Positions 1 to 8,760 of a stretch of DNA of 64,000 nucleotides are shown one piece after another. The stretch lies in assembly GCA_947494825.1 (NCBI GenBank), contig CANLWN010000006.1, positions 124,001 to 188,000 of the forward strand, read 5' to 3'. The DNA comes from an uncultured Flavobacteriaceae bacterium. Lineage in GTDB: Bacteria > Bacteroidota > Bacteroidia > Flavobacteriales > Flavobacteriaceae. A model generated the notes under the pieces. The model worked only from the letters and a program-made list of their open reading frames with translations, ran no database searches and was not told the origin of the DNA. The position numbers and the translations under genes were made by a program. Each line of letters starts with the position of its first letter. The first letter of the stretch is position 1.

Positions 1-1640
1 TTGAAACGCTTAATGTCGCCAAGCTCGGTATCGTTATTAAACGCCCATTGTACAATACTGCGCTGGGCGGAAAGACCTGGCAAATTTTCGTCCATGGTCT
101 TTATTTTGTTCACGGGCCGTACGGCGTATTCGCTTTCCTTGGCCAAATCGGCAAACGATTTTTCCGAAGAAGTAGTGCTCATTTCAAATTTTGTAGCATC
201 GGTAAACAGCGTATTGATGGTTTCCTCCGAGGGTTCAATCTCTCTTACCAGGGTCGCTATCTTAACGATATCCTGCTTGTCATCAACCTTTACAATGTGA
301 TAGCCAAACTCGGTCTCTACAAGATCTATGGTGTTCACAGGGTTCCCAAAGGCAAAATCGTTGAATTTATCGGTCATGACACCTTCTTGAAAATACCCTA
401 GATCACCTCCCCTAGGAGCAGAAGGACCATCGGAATTATCACGTGCCAGTTGTGTAAAAATAGCACCTTCCTTTTTCGCTTCCTTTAGAAGTTCCTCGGC
501 CTTTTTTTCGGCATCTTCCTTGCTTCTCTTAATTGCCGGATTGGCACGTTCCGCACCCTCCCAAGTAATTAAAATATGACTTGCCTTCACTGTTCCATTC
601 ACCTTTCGGTCTATCATCCTGGACACCTTAAAGGCTTCACCGTCCTTATACGGGCCAAAAAGCTCACCCTCCTTTAGGGAAAGAAGGCTATCGGCAAACT
701 TTACCGGAAGATCTTTCTTGGCCTTGTAAATGGTATCGAACTTAACATCCGAATTCCGGTCAAGAAAGGCCGCCACATCCGTGGTGGTCCTAAAACCTGG
801 AATGGTGTCGGTAGTATCCCTTTCCTCAAAATATTCAACGGAATCATCCAACAAGTTGGTAATTTGCGTCCTAATGGCCGCCTCGTCTTCGGTAGAGGGC
901 TTTTCCTCAAAATACACAAACTGGATGTCCCTGGCCTGCTCCTGCTTGTAATCGTCCTTATGGGCCTCAATATAGGCTTTAATGTCTTCCTTGGTCACGG
1001 TGACCGCACTGTCGGGTACCGAGGTGTAGGGTACGCGTACAAAACGAATGTCTACCTTGTCATTGGCCAACTTATAATCCAACTCCCCTTCCTTCAGGGT
1101 AGCCCCCACGCCAGCTTTGATCAAATTAAAATAGGTCTGCTCCTTAGCGCTCTGTATAATCCTTGCTTCGTCCTGAAGCCAAAGTTGGTATTGTGAAGGA
1201 TTGTTTACACTGAGATCTGCAATGAAATCCCTGAATTTGGATTCGTCAAAGACGCCACTTTCATTTAGAAATTGCGGGCTTTGTGCGTAGGCCGGATTGG
1301 ATTTGATAAAATTTATAATTTGATCTTGCTCAATATCGATGCCCAAATTTTCGAACTGCTGTCCCAAAATGGCATTTCTGACCTCTTGGTCCCAAACGGT
1401 ATTGACCAATTGCATGGAGCTAGTATTGGGGCCAAATTGTCGTGAAACTGCTTCTATCTTTTGTCTGAACTGGTCGATGGAAATTTCATCCCCGTTGATC
1501 TCCGCCACTGTGGAACCCACTTTTCCCCCACCAAAATCATTGCTCGTAAATATCCCGGATATAACGAATGCAAAAAGGGCCATACCAATGATCAAGATCA
1601 AGATAGTGGTCCGTTTTCTAATATTCTCTAAAATTGCCAT
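1..1640 (-). CDS. ppiD: PpiD/SurA-type periplasmic peptidyl-prolyl isomerase (3' end cut by window)
   Basis: Membrane-anchored periplasmic folding factor for outer-membrane proteins. The frame opens at an ATG at 1640 and runs to the window edge without a stop (about 546 codons), so the C-terminus is missing. One membrane segment lies at about residues 11-30, followed by a SurA-like N-terminal helical region and a parvulin domain from about residue 345. The parvulin domain starts with the VKASHILI signature and contains GGDLGYF and EFGYHIVKV, all typical of PpiC folds. It is last in a run of minus-strand envelope genes that starts at 7353. The family and topology match PpiD; only the gene symbol is by analogy. 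Confidence 0.9.
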   Translation of the reverse strand, partial: MAILENIRKRTTILILIIGMALFAFVISGIFTSNDFGGGKVGSTVAEINGDEISIDQFRQKIEAVSRQFGPNTSSMQLVNTVWDQEVRNAILGQQFENLGIDIEQDQIINFIKSNPAYAQSPQFLNESGVFDESKFRDFIADLSVNNPSQYQLWLQDEARIIQSAKEQTYFNLIKAGVGATLKEGELDYKLANDKVDIRFVRVPYTSVPDSAVTVTKEDIKAYIEAHKDDYKQEQARDIQFVYFEEKPSTEDEAAIRTQITNLLDDSVEYFEERDTTDTIPGFRTTTDVAAFLDRNSDVKFDTIYKAKKDLPVKFADSLLSLKEGELFGPYKDGEAFKVSRMIDRKVNGTVKASHILITWEGAERANPAIKRSKEDAEKKAEELLKEAKKEGAIFTQLARDNSDGPSAPRGGDLGYFQEGVMTDKFNDFAFGNPVNTIDLVETEFGYHIVKVDDKQDIVKIATLVREIEPSEETINTLFTDATKFEMSTTSSEKSFADLAKESEYAVRPVNKIKTMDENLPGLSAQRSIVQWAFNNDTELGDIKRF

Positions 1641-1854
1641 GCTATGGATTGTTTAAAATCAGTTTGCGAAATTACCATTTTCTTTCTTCTATTTAAAATT
1701 TTTGCCTTACAAAAATTAGGGGAAACACCTATACGGCCGCCCTTGGCATTCCAACGGCTCGGATTTTGCCTCCCGACATATTTTAGGTGCCCGATCAAAA
1801 ATTGCAAGCTACGTATAATGAGAAAGGAAACGCAAGCATACCGGGAGCAGGAAT

Positions 1855-3150
1855 CTATTCCTTTTCCAACACCCTGAGCTTCACCAAATCGATCTTGGTG
1901 CTGGAAACCTCCAAGATGGTGAATACAAAATTGGCGACCCTGATTTCCGTATCCTGTTCGGGTATTTCCCCGGTCTCGTTGACGATTAGGCCGCCCAGGG
2001 TCTCGTACTCCTCACCGTCCGGAAGTTCCAATTTGTAGTTTTCGTTCACATAATCCACTTCCATCCTGGCCGAAAAGGTATAGGTGCTGTGATCCAACTG
2101 CTTCTCGTGAAGGTCTGTAGAATCGTGTTCATCCTCGATTTCCCCAAAGAGTTCCTCCACGATATCCTCTACGGTCATAATACCCGAGGTTCCTCCATAC
2201 TCGTCCAGTACCACGGCAATACTCTTCCTTTTTTTGGTGAGTACATTTAATATGTCGTGGATCAACATGGTTTCTGGAACGAACTCCACCGGCCGCAAAA
2301 TACTTTTTATGCTCTTGGGCTTTCTAAAGAGTTCATAGGAATGTACATACCCTATGATATTGTCAATTGTGCCCTTATAGATCAGGATCTTTGAATATCC
2401 GGTGTCTGTAAATAACTTGGTGAGGTTTTTTGTGGTTTCATGGATTTCCACCGCGGTAATCTCGGTACGTGGCACCATAACCTCCCTGGCCTTTACCTCT
2501 GTAAACTCAAGGGCATTCTGAAAGATCTGTATCTCGGAATCTACCTCGTCTTCTTCCTCTACCGTTTCCATTTGTTCCGTAATATAGTCGCCCAGTTCCA
2601 TTTTGCTAAAGGCCAATTGCACCTCATCACCGTCGGTTTTAAAAAAGGTCTTCAGGATAAAGTCTGACACCTTGATCACAAATTCGGAAATGACCCAAAA
2701 CAAGAGGTAAAAAAAATAGGCGGGTATGGCCAGTACCTTTAGCAGTGTATTGGAATAGATCTGAAATAGGACCTTGGGCAAAAATTCGGCCGTTAGTAAA
2801 ATGATCAGTGTGGAAATCAGTGTTTGTGACAACAGGCTAAAGTCGGTGAGCAGTGCGTTGATCAGCCCATTGGAGGTGGGCAGCATGCTTGTAAACCAGG
2901 CCATTAGAAGATCGCCCATAAAAAGGCCGTAGACCACCAGGGCAATATTGTTGCCAATGAGCATGGTGGCTATGAATTTTGATGGCTTTTTCGTTAACAG
3001 ACTCAGGATGTTGGCCAAAAAACCTTCCTGTTTCTTCTCTATCTCGATATGAATCTTGTTGGCGGATACAAATGCGATTTCCATGCCTGAAAAGAAGGCC
3101 GACAATAGGAGGGAAATACCTATAATGAGCAGGGAGGTTTCCAAGGTCAT
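1855..3150 (-). CDS. CNNM/CorC (hemolysin C) family membrane protein with CBS pair
   Basis: Integral membrane protein of the CNNM/CorC family, which is linked to divalent cation (Mg2+/Co2+) transport. The DUF21 membrane domain fills about residues 1-165 and contains SGMEIAF (21-27) and the IGNNIA helix. Two CBS motifs follow at about 222-340 (REVMVPRTEI; LDEYGGTSGIMTVEDIVEE), then a CorC_HlyC domain to the C-terminus. At 431 residues it has the usual length. It overlaps the upstream small gene by 4 bp, so the two are probably translationally coupled. The flavobacterial gliding protein GldE belongs to the same superfamily, but no gldD neighbour is seen, so I do not call it GldE. Confidence 0.9.
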   Translation of the reverse strand: MTLETSLLIIGISLLLSAFFSGMEIAFVSANKIHIEIEKKQEGFLANILSLLTKKPSKFIATMLIGNNIALVVYGLFMGDLLMAWFTSMLPTSNGLINALLTDFSLLSQTLISTLIILLTAEFLPKVLFQIYSNTLLKVLAIPAYFFYLLFWVISEFVIKVSDFILKTFFKTDGDEVQLAFSKMELGDYITEQMETVEEEDEVDSEIQIFQNALEFTEVKAREVMVPRTEITAVEIHETTKNLTKLFTDTGYSKILIYKGTIDNIIGYVHSYELFRKPKSIKSILRPVEFVPETMLIHDILNVLTKKRKSIAVVLDEYGGTSGIMTVEDIVEELFGEIEDEHDSTDLHEKQLDHSTYTFSARMEVDYVNENYKLELPDGEEYETLGGLIVNETGEIPEQDTEIRVANFVFTILEVSSTKIDLVKLRVLEKE

Positions 3151-3344
3151 TGTTGGTTTTTGCGCTTCTGGAACCTTTTTCTATAATTTCTCCGAAAGAA
3201 GAACATGCCCAGGGAAACCACGGCAAAGAAAATAAACAAATACGCGCTGGAGCGATCTGGTGTCCAATCGGTATAGACCCTATGCAGGGAGAACACAAAA
3301 ACGGCCAGGTACAGGTATTCGGTATATCTTAAAATCTTTATCAT
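3147..3344 (-). CDS. small two-TM membrane protein
   Basis: A 65-residue protein with two hydrophobic segments (about residues 10-24 and 33-50) and a very basic C-terminus rich in R and K. It sits 1 bp downstream of lptC and overlaps the CNNM gene by 4 bp, so it belongs to the same transcription unit. Function is unknown. Its fixed position between LptC and the CorC-like protein suggests an envelope role; that is inference from context only. Confidence 0.75.
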   Translation of the reverse strand: MIKILRYTEYLYLAVFVFSLHRVYTDWTPDRSSAYLFIFFAVVSLGMFFFRRNYRKRFQKRKNQQ

Positions 3345-3345
3345 G

Positions 3346-3945
3346 TTACTCCTCTTTTATCGTCATTAGCCCATAGGTCTTATGCGCGTTGAAAAAACTA
3401 AAGTCCTTGTTGAAGTCCATCCCTTCCCCGTCCATCAAGGTACCATCTTCGGGATTGGTGAACCTAAATTTTTGTTGGGTAAATATCCATTCATTGGTCC
3501 TGTCCCAATACAATTGTGGGGCTTCCAATTTCTTCCCGTCATGGCTTTCCAGGACCACATTGCCGCGCAAATCTATCAAATTTGTCGCAGAATAAATAAT
3601 CCCATAGTCAGCCTTGACGACACTTTTCCGATTCTCCTCATCAAAGAAATCGACCTGCAGGCCATTGGGAAAAGTTCTGTAGGGGAACCGCAGATTGTCA
3701 AAGTCTTCACTTATAGGGCTGGTCAAAACTGCAATGACCCTGGAATCTTTAAGTTCCTCGGTCCCCAAGGCCTCATCCACCTCGGTATAGGTAAGGGTAA
3801 AATTTTGGGCCACCCCCTGAGGGAAAATAGTTGCAGGTGCCTCGTCCCCTACACGCTGGTAGGTGTCTTTGCAGCCTAAAAAAAACATTGCCATAGAAAA
3901 TACTATGGCAATGCGCTTGAACTTATTTCTAAAATACAATATCAT
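3346..3945 (-). CDS. lptC: LPS export protein LptC
   Basis: Periplasmic bridge component that receives lipopolysaccharide from the LptBFG transporter and hands it to LptA. The protein has 199 residues with an N-terminal lipobox-like segment ending FLGC (Cys25), so it may be lipid-anchored rather than held by a single helix. The beta-jellyroll pattern is visible: VVKADYGIIYSATNLIDLRG, then LEAPQLYWDRTNEWI, then MDGEGMDFNKD, as in Bacteroidetes LptC. It lies between a TPR protein and a small membrane protein in the coaX-to-ppiD run. Confidence 0.88.
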   Translation of the reverse strand: MILYFRNKFKRIAIVFSMAMFFLGCKDTYQRVGDEAPATIFPQGVAQNFTLTYTEVDEALGTEELKDSRVIAVLTSPISEDFDNLRFPYRTFPNGLQVDFFDEENRKSVVKADYGIIYSATNLIDLRGNVVLESHDGKKLEAPQLYWDRTNEWIFTQQKFRFTNPEDGTLMDGEGMDFNKDFSFFNAHKTYGLMTIKEE

Positions 3946-3946
3946 C

Positions 3947-5317
3947 TTATAGTGCAGGAACCTTTACACTGCCTCCTACCCAGCAACTGAAGGTTACGGT
4001 CTGTCCTGCCTTCCCAGAATTAAAAATATCTGTTTTGGAAGGTGCCTTGGCACTGTAGCTGGCTGCCGTCTGGCGGGCCCTACCACTTAAGGAAGGATCT
4101 ACCCTACCGGCCTTTCTGGCCATGTCCGCGGCTTTCCAATATACGGCGCGCTTCTCAAAAGGTGTACTGCCACATTGGTTGGCACTGCCTGCATATAACC
4201 CGGCTATCAGCAAATAAGCCTTTCCGTTGGACGAGTTGGCATTGATCGCCTTTTGGGCATAGCTCCTGGCAGTTGACTTACTGCCCCTTCTATATATGGT
4301 AGCGATCTTGTACAGGATGTTCGATTTTTTATATGAGTCGGTCTCCAATTCCACCGCCTTGTTGAAATCTGCCACTGCGCCTTGTGTATTGCCGGCTTTT
4401 TGCTTTAACAGGCCCAGGTAGAAAAAGGTGTCCGAAGAGGGATCAAGCGCGTTTTGCGCCTCCACCAGATCCACAAACAAGGGATCTTCCGTACATTCCT
4501 TGCTGAACATACGTCCTACGGCTCGTTTTACCCAAACCACATCGCCTTTCTTGGCATCAAAGTTCTTTTTGTACAAGGGAATCAGGTTGCCACAATCGGC
4601 CAGGGCACCCAATTTGGAATCGATACTTCCGGCAATTTTACCGAAAGACTCGGAATTTGTGGTGGCCACTTTTAAACGTCTTTTCTCCTTGGTCGTTAAG
4701 GTACCCTCATCTTCCTTGGGCAAAAGTTTTGTAATGATCGAGGTCAGTTTTTTGTTCTCGTCCTCAATTTTTTCGGTTACGTCATCATAGGTATCAAAGA
4801 CCAATTGAAGGTCTTTGCTTCCTGCCTTGTGAAGATCTACCAGGCTAGAGAAATAAAGGTAGAGCGCCTTAGGGTTTTTAAAATTCACCCGGTCCTCGGT
4901 AAAGGCCTTGTGCAACATAATGTAGATCTGCTCATCGGAAGCCATTTTGTTGTCATACTTCATCATCGCCTCATCGATCATCACTACTCCGGGCTTGGCC
5001 TTTTTGGGAAAGTACTTTAAGCTATTGTTCCCAAGGGTGATCAAATCACTGATATAGCCTTCCTTCTCTGCTCCCGAGGATTTTGATATTTTATCCTTAA
5101 GAATCCTCTTCCCGTAGGCAAAGGTGGCCCAATTCAGTTCAGGACAGGTTTCCAACACCATTTTCCACGGCGTATAGGCCGCGTCATAATTTTTTACTTT
5201 CGCATGTTCCGAGAATATGGACAGATTGGTCATGCACTCCGGATTTTGTGCCTGCGCATTTCCTACGCCTATCATCCCGAGCACCGCAATCGCCATTACG
5301 TAAAGCTTCTTTTTCAT
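3947..5317 (-). CDS. secreted tetratricopeptide-repeat protein
   Basis: A 456-residue protein with a signal peptide (MKKKLYVMAIAVLGMIGV, cleavage near NAQA). TPR-like helices are clear in the C-terminal half, for example FFYLGLLKQKAGNTQGAVAD and AQKAINANSSNGKAYLLIAG. The N-terminal half contains an expected first Cys (PECMTN) and a helical domain. It ends 1 bp before lptC. It probably acts as a periplasmic or outer-membrane-associated scaffold, perhaps in envelope assembly, but no precise function can be given. Confidence 0.8.
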   Translation of the reverse strand: MKKKLYVMAIAVLGMIGVGNAQAQNPECMTNLSIFSEHAKVKNYDAAYTPWKMVLETCPELNWATFAYGKRILKDKISKSSGAEKEGYISDLITLGNNSLKYFPKKAKPGVVMIDEAMMKYDNKMASDEQIYIMLHKAFTEDRVNFKNPKALYLYFSSLVDLHKAGSKDLQLVFDTYDDVTEKIEDENKKLTSIITKLLPKEDEGTLTTKEKRRLKVATTNSESFGKIAGSIDSKLGALADCGNLIPLYKKNFDAKKGDVVWVKRAVGRMFSKECTEDPLFVDLVEAQNALDPSSDTFFYLGLLKQKAGNTQGAVADFNKAVELETDSYKKSNILYKIATIYRRGSKSTARSYAQKAINANSSNGKAYLLIAGLYAGSANQCGSTPFEKRAVYWKAADMARKAGRVDPSLSGRARQTAASYSAKAPSKTDIFNSGKAGQTVTFSCWVGGSVKVPAL

Positions 5318-5358
5318 CTTGACTATGTATTTAAAGCGGTTAATGTACTAAATTTTTA

Positions 5359-6624
5359 TCAATTTATTTTTCTTTTTTGGAACCATTTGTCGTTTAAGGA
5401 CAGTCCCAGGTTCACTTTTAAGTAACTTTCCTCTACCAGATCGGCAGCGGTGGTGCCCCTTCTCCCAAGCTCAAAACCAATGTTGAGATTGGAGAAATTT
5501 CCACCCAACGGTAGACCAAGTCCAAAAGTTATGCCAAAATTATTGACCTCTTTATTATTAAGCACCATACCGGTTTTTTCATACCGAACACCGGCCCGGT
5601 ACGTTATTCTCTTCAAATAGGAAGTAAACGATCCGTATTCTGGAATGTAATATCCTCCAAAGGCCATGGTACTTGCGTCCTGGTATTCCAAGTTATCTAT
5701 ACTGATAAAAGCATTGGTAAAGGAACTCAAGGCCTGAAAGCTGTATTCCCCGCCAAGGAACCATTTCCTATCCTCCCCAAAACCAAGGCCAAGGGTAGTG
5801 GTGGTGGGAATCTTCAGTTCGGTATTTCTCAGGTTCTGTGCATCCAGGTCAATATCGATGACCTCGATATCCTGGCCGTTGGTGATATTAAAGGATCCTA
5901 TACGCTGAGAATTTTCGGAAGTAAGGTTGGCCTGTGTATTTATCCTCACCGAAGTAAAAAGCGTGTATTTGTCCTTGATCGTTGGGGTGTAATTTGCGGC
6001 AAAATTAAAGTCAAGCCCGTTCACCCTGGATTCGCGTCTGTCCGAGGTCCCGAACTGTACGTTTTGTACGGACTGTATTACCCTATTTTCCAGGGTTCCA
6101 AAATTGAGGTTCGTTGTAGCCCCAATGGTAAGGTTTTTTGCCAATTGGTATCCCAATGACAGGTATACCCTATTGATACCCCCTTCTCCCCCAAAAACTG
6201 TGGTGACCGAGTCTTGGTTTTGATCCACGGTCTCTGCCACAATATTATAGCCCGTGGAGGACAGGGGCAAAATGCCAAAACCAAGTCCAAAGCCCTTTCC
6301 CAAGGGCAGGCCAATGGCCAGGTAGTCCAGATTGGTCACCGAGGTCTTTTCCTCTGTGGTAAAGTCCTTGAGCCGTACTTCCCTATGGGACACACCTACT
6401 GTATACGTTGTAAGTTTTAGGTTTCCGTAGGCTGCCGGATTTCTTAGGTTGATATGGATGCTGTCCGCGTAGAGGCCTATCCCGCCCATCATCTGGTTCT
6501 CCACCGTGGTGGCCGACCTTAACTCACCAATACCAAAAAAAGAATAAGGAGAAACTGTACCGTCTTGCGCATACGTATTGTATGCAATACAGCATATTAT
6601 TGCAACTACGAATTTCTTAACCAT
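5359..6624 (-). CDS. outer-membrane beta-barrel protein (FadL-like topology)
   Basis: A 421-residue protein with a signal peptide (cleavage after about residue 19, TYAQ). Repeated amphipathic strands with aromatic ends run to the C-terminus. The N-terminus carries SPYSFFGIGEL and a GLYADSIHINLRNPAAYG segment, which resembles the NPAA motif in flavobacterial FadL-type barrels. The reading frame starts directly after the coaX stop (6625), so the two are cotranscribed. Substrate unknown. Confidence 0.8.
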   Translation of the reverse strand: MVKKFVVAIICCIAYNTYAQDGTVSPYSFFGIGELRSATTVENQMMGGIGLYADSIHINLRNPAAYGNLKLTTYTVGVSHREVRLKDFTTEEKTSVTNLDYLAIGLPLGKGFGLGFGILPLSSTGYNIVAETVDQNQDSVTTVFGGEGGINRVYLSLGYQLAKNLTIGATTNLNFGTLENRVIQSVQNVQFGTSDRRESRVNGLDFNFAANYTPTIKDKYTLFTSVRINTQANLTSENSQRIGSFNITNGQDIEVIDIDLDAQNLRNTELKIPTTTTLGLGFGEDRKWFLGGEYSFQALSSFTNAFISIDNLEYQDASTMAFGGYYIPEYGSFTSYLKRITYRAGVRYEKTGMVLNNKEVNNFGITFGLGLPLGGNFSNLNIGFELGRRGTTAADLVEESYLKVNLGLSLNDKWFQKRKIN

Positions 6625-7353
6625 CTAGCGTTTGTTGTATTCCAGCAAATAATTTAACCCTTCCAGGAGAAAATTGGAATGCGCAAATATGGTATTTTTT
6701 AATCGTTTTGACAAAAATTGGGCGTCACCGCCTGTTAAAATAACTGTTAAATCTGTAAAACGCTCTTGATATTGATCTATAACCCCGTCCAATTCACGGC
6801 AAAGTCCGTTGATTGCCCCGCTGTGCATGCTATTTTCAGTAGAGTTTCCTATAAAATCCAGCGTGTCCTCGGGCTCCAACAAGGGCAATTTTGAAGTCTG
6901 TTCGTGCATGGCCCTATAGCGCATTTGCAAGCCCGGGGAAATGGCCCCGCCCAAATATTCCCCATAGTCGTTGATCATGTCATAGGTAACACAGGTACCG
7001 GCATCAATGACCAAGGTGTTGCCCTTGGGATTGTAATAAAAAGCGGCAGTGGCCAGGGCAATACGATCCACACCCAAGGTCTGGGGCGTGGCATACGAAT
7101 TTTTAAAGGGTGTTTTGGAGGCATGGCTAAGTTGGTGAACCTCGCAGAAGATGCAGATCATATCTATGGCCCTTTTATCCAGGTAGCCCACGGAGGACAC
7201 TATGGCACGCCTTATATCCGGGAACCTATCTATAAAGGCCTTGGCCTTTTTTGAAAAATCGGCCAGGGCAATTTTTTCAAAGGAAAGCAGCGCGTTCTTT
7301 TCAAAGACGGCGAGCTTTACTGCGGTATTTCCGGCATCGATAATGAGGTTCAT
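6625..7353 (-). CDS. coaX: type III pantothenate kinase
   Basis: Phosphorylates pantothenate in the first step of coenzyme A synthesis. The 242-residue length is normal for CoaX. The phosphate-1 motif IDAGNTAVK is at residues 5-13, and the family motifs TLGVDRIA, VIDAGTCVTYD and GGAISPGLQMRYRAM are all present, followed by LTGGDA near the C-terminus. It is first in the minus-strand envelope run and diverges from the tRNA-Phe promoter. Confidence 0.95.
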   Translation of the reverse strand: MNLIIDAGNTAVKLAVFEKNALLSFEKIALADFSKKAKAFIDRFPDIRRAIVSSVGYLDKRAIDMICIFCEVHQLSHASKTPFKNSYATPQTLGVDRIALATAAFYYNPKGNTLVIDAGTCVTYDMINDYGEYLGGAISPGLQMRYRAMHEQTSKLPLLEPEDTLDFIGNSTENSMHSGAINGLCRELDGVIDQYQERFTDLTVILTGGDAQFLSKRLKNTIFAHSNFLLEGLNYLLEYNKR

Positions 7354-7405
7354 GACACAAAGGTCAGGAAATGTAAAAAAACAGCAGCCTTTTTTCCTTT
7401 TTTTA

Positions 7406-7436
7406 TTTGTAGTTCCTAAATTTGAAATTATATTTG
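7406..7436 (+). promoter_or_regulatory. Bacteroidetes-type promoter for tRNA-Phe
   Basis: TTTG at 7406-7409, a 19-bp spacer, then TATATTTG at 7429-7436. This fits the Bacteroidetes sigma-A consensus (TTG, 17-23 bp, TAnnTTTG) exactly. Transcription should start near 7443, leaving a leader of about 54 nt before the tRNA. Confidence 0.75.
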
Positions 7437-7439
7437 CAC

Positions 7440-7493
7440 CCTCCTACGCCACACCTGTGGTGTAGCTACGGAGGGCGCAGCCCTCCGCTTTTT
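7440..7493 (+). promoter_or_regulatory. tRNA leader with two competing hairpins, one terminator-like
   Basis: One hairpin pairs CCTCC (7440-7444) and the following bases with GGAGG (7470-7474) around a CACACC-TGT-GGTGT core. A second hairpin pairs GGAGGGC (7470-7476) with GCCCTCC (7480-7486) and is followed by a TTTTT run (7489-7493). Both need bases 7470-7474, so they exclude each other. The second has the form of an intrinsic terminator and ends 3 nt before the tRNA. A dispersed palindromic repeat is the alternative reading. Confidence 0.5.
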
Positions 7494-7496
7494 ACT

Positions 7497-7569
<73 letters not shown>

Positions 7570-7583
7570 CATCAAGCACAGGA

Positions 7584-7610
7584 CCCGCTCAATAGAGCGG
7601 GTTTCTTGTT
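7584..7610 (+). terminator. Rho-independent terminator after tRNA-Phe
   Basis: Perfect 7-bp stem CCCGCTC (7584-7590) / GAGCGGG (7595-7601) with an AATA loop and a T-rich tail (TTTCTTGTTTTC). Confidence 0.8.
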
Positions 7611-7630
7611 TTCAGAGGGATAGGGAAACC

Positions 7631-7662
7631 GCTGCCGCAGGCAGCAGGTCCTGCATTTGCAG
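7631..7662. repeat. chain of three overlapping palindromes
   Basis: GCTGCC-GCA-GGCAGC (7631-7645), GCAGG-T-CCTGC (7644-7654) and CTGCA-TT-TGCAG (7651-7662) overlap end to end. No gene is seen in 7611-7853 apart from this element and a short tRNA-like match at 7703-7716. Confidence 0.6.
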
Positions 7663-7702
7663 CCGGGGTCCCAAAAGGAACAACAAGCACAACGAAGTTA
7701 GC

Positions 7703-7716
7703 CCTGGAGGTACAAC
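7703..7716 (+). repeat. partial copy of the tRNA-Phe 3' end
   Basis: 13 of 14 bases match the 3' end of the tRNA gene (CCTGGAGGTACCAC at 7557-7570 against CCTGGAGGTACAAC here). It could be a worn attachment site or tRNA remnant. The match is short and chance is possible. Confidence 0.35.
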
Positions 7717-7853
7717 AACTGATAGAAAAACATCATCCTTTTCATCCCCATCTCCCACTTATACGCCCATACGCCCACTGGTTACACCGGTTTTTCTTTC
7801 CGTGCATTTATTCCACAGTTTTACGGTCCATAACCGGATTTAAAAACAAGACC

Positions 7854-8555
7854 ATGAACATACCGTATTATCTACAGGACCTGCCCATTGGTCCGGAACC
7901 GGGGCACAAAGTGGGCAAAGTACATACAAGGGGCTCCCTTTTGGAAAAGAATCTGTTGGACCGCATGGCCAAAAGGGGCACGGGAATAAGCCGGCAAGAC
8001 ATGCAGGCCACCCTGGCACTGCTTACCCAAGAAATCGCCGATGCCCTTGCCGATGGCTGGGCCATAAATACGCCCCGCGCCAATTACGTGCCCAGTATAA
8101 AAGGGGTCTTTAACGGCAACACGGACCCGTTTGATCCCAAACGGCACCACTTTAGGGCAGCGGTGAGCGAAGGCACGATCGTAAAAAGGAGAATGCGCCA
8201 CGCCATTGGGGAGCGCATTTCCATACCCCTCCCGGTCCCCTTGCTGATCCAATACACGGACCACGGAAGCCATACGGCAGATAGTGTACTTACACCAGAC
8301 AATATTGGCGAAATAAACGGGCAGGCGCTCAAGTACGATCTGGCCAATGAAGAAGAGGGGATCTTTCTGGTGCCCGAAAGCGGTGGGCAGGCCACCAAGG
8401 TAACATCGGTCTCCATACATACCGAAGGGCGACTCATGTTCATGGTGCCGCCATCCCTTACCGTTGGGGAATATATCATAGAAGTGCGCAGGAGCTATAC
8501 CAAGCAGACCCAAACGCGCATAGGTACCTTGCACCATACCCTTACCGTGGGTTGA
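7854..8555 (+). CDS. HU-like DNA-binding protein with C-terminal Ig-like DUF4469 domain
   Basis: A 233-residue protein. Residues 1 to about 115 match the Bacteroidetes HU/IHF-like domain: a long N-terminal arm, GISRQDMQATLALLTQEIAD helix, then IKGVFNGNTDPFDPKRHHF, where HU proteins have the DNA-clasping beta arm. Residues from about 135 form an all-beta Ig-like module (GEINGQALKYD..., ending RIGTLHHTLTVG). This HU-plus-Ig family is expanded in Bacteroidetes; published superfamily work proposed a role in sensing or restraining mobile DNA. It has no signal peptide, so it is cytoplasmic. It is followed at once by the 22-bp palindrome array, a plausible binding target (inference). Confidence 0.8.
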   Translation: MNIPYYLQDLPIGPEPGHKVGKVHTRGSLLEKNLLDRMAKRGTGISRQDMQATLALLTQEIADALADGWAINTPRANYVPSIKGVFNGNTDPFDPKRHHFRAAVSEGTIVKRRMRHAIGERISIPLPVPLLIQYTDHGSHTADSVLTPDNIGEINGQALKYDLANEEEGIFLVPESGGQATKVTSVSIHTEGRLMFMVPPSLTVGEYIIEVRRSYTKQTQTRIGTLHHTLTVG

Positions 8556-8584
8556 TACACAATTATGTTGTGCAGATCATCAAA

Positions 8585-8760
8585 ATCCTTGACAGATATA
8601 AAATAAATCCTTAGCGGAGGCAAAATACATATCTAGGAGACACAAAGCACATCTCTAACAGATGCATATCACATCTTTGAAAGATGCAAACCTCATCTTT
8701 GGCATATCGTGTATATATCTCTGGCAGATTTAAAACAAATCCCTGGCAGATATACGGCAT
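8585..8760. repeat. array of eight 22-bp phased imperfect palindromes
   Basis: Units start at 8585, 8607, 8629, 8651, 8673, 8695, 8717 and 8739, an exact 22-bp period. Each opens with a 13-bp core close to ATCTCTGGCAGAT, which is an imperfect palindrome (ATCT...AGAT), followed by about 9 variable AT-rich bases. Degenerate half-matching units may continue at about 8565 and 8759, each offset by 20 bp. The units differ too much for CRISPR repeats, and 22 is not a multiple of 3, so this is not a coding repeat. The 333-bp gap between the flanking genes is mostly this array. Confidence 0.8.

Noticed and set aside
8585-8760. The 22-bp array as a CRISPR
   Set aside because: Units are imperfect and short, spacers are 9 bp, and no cas genes are present.
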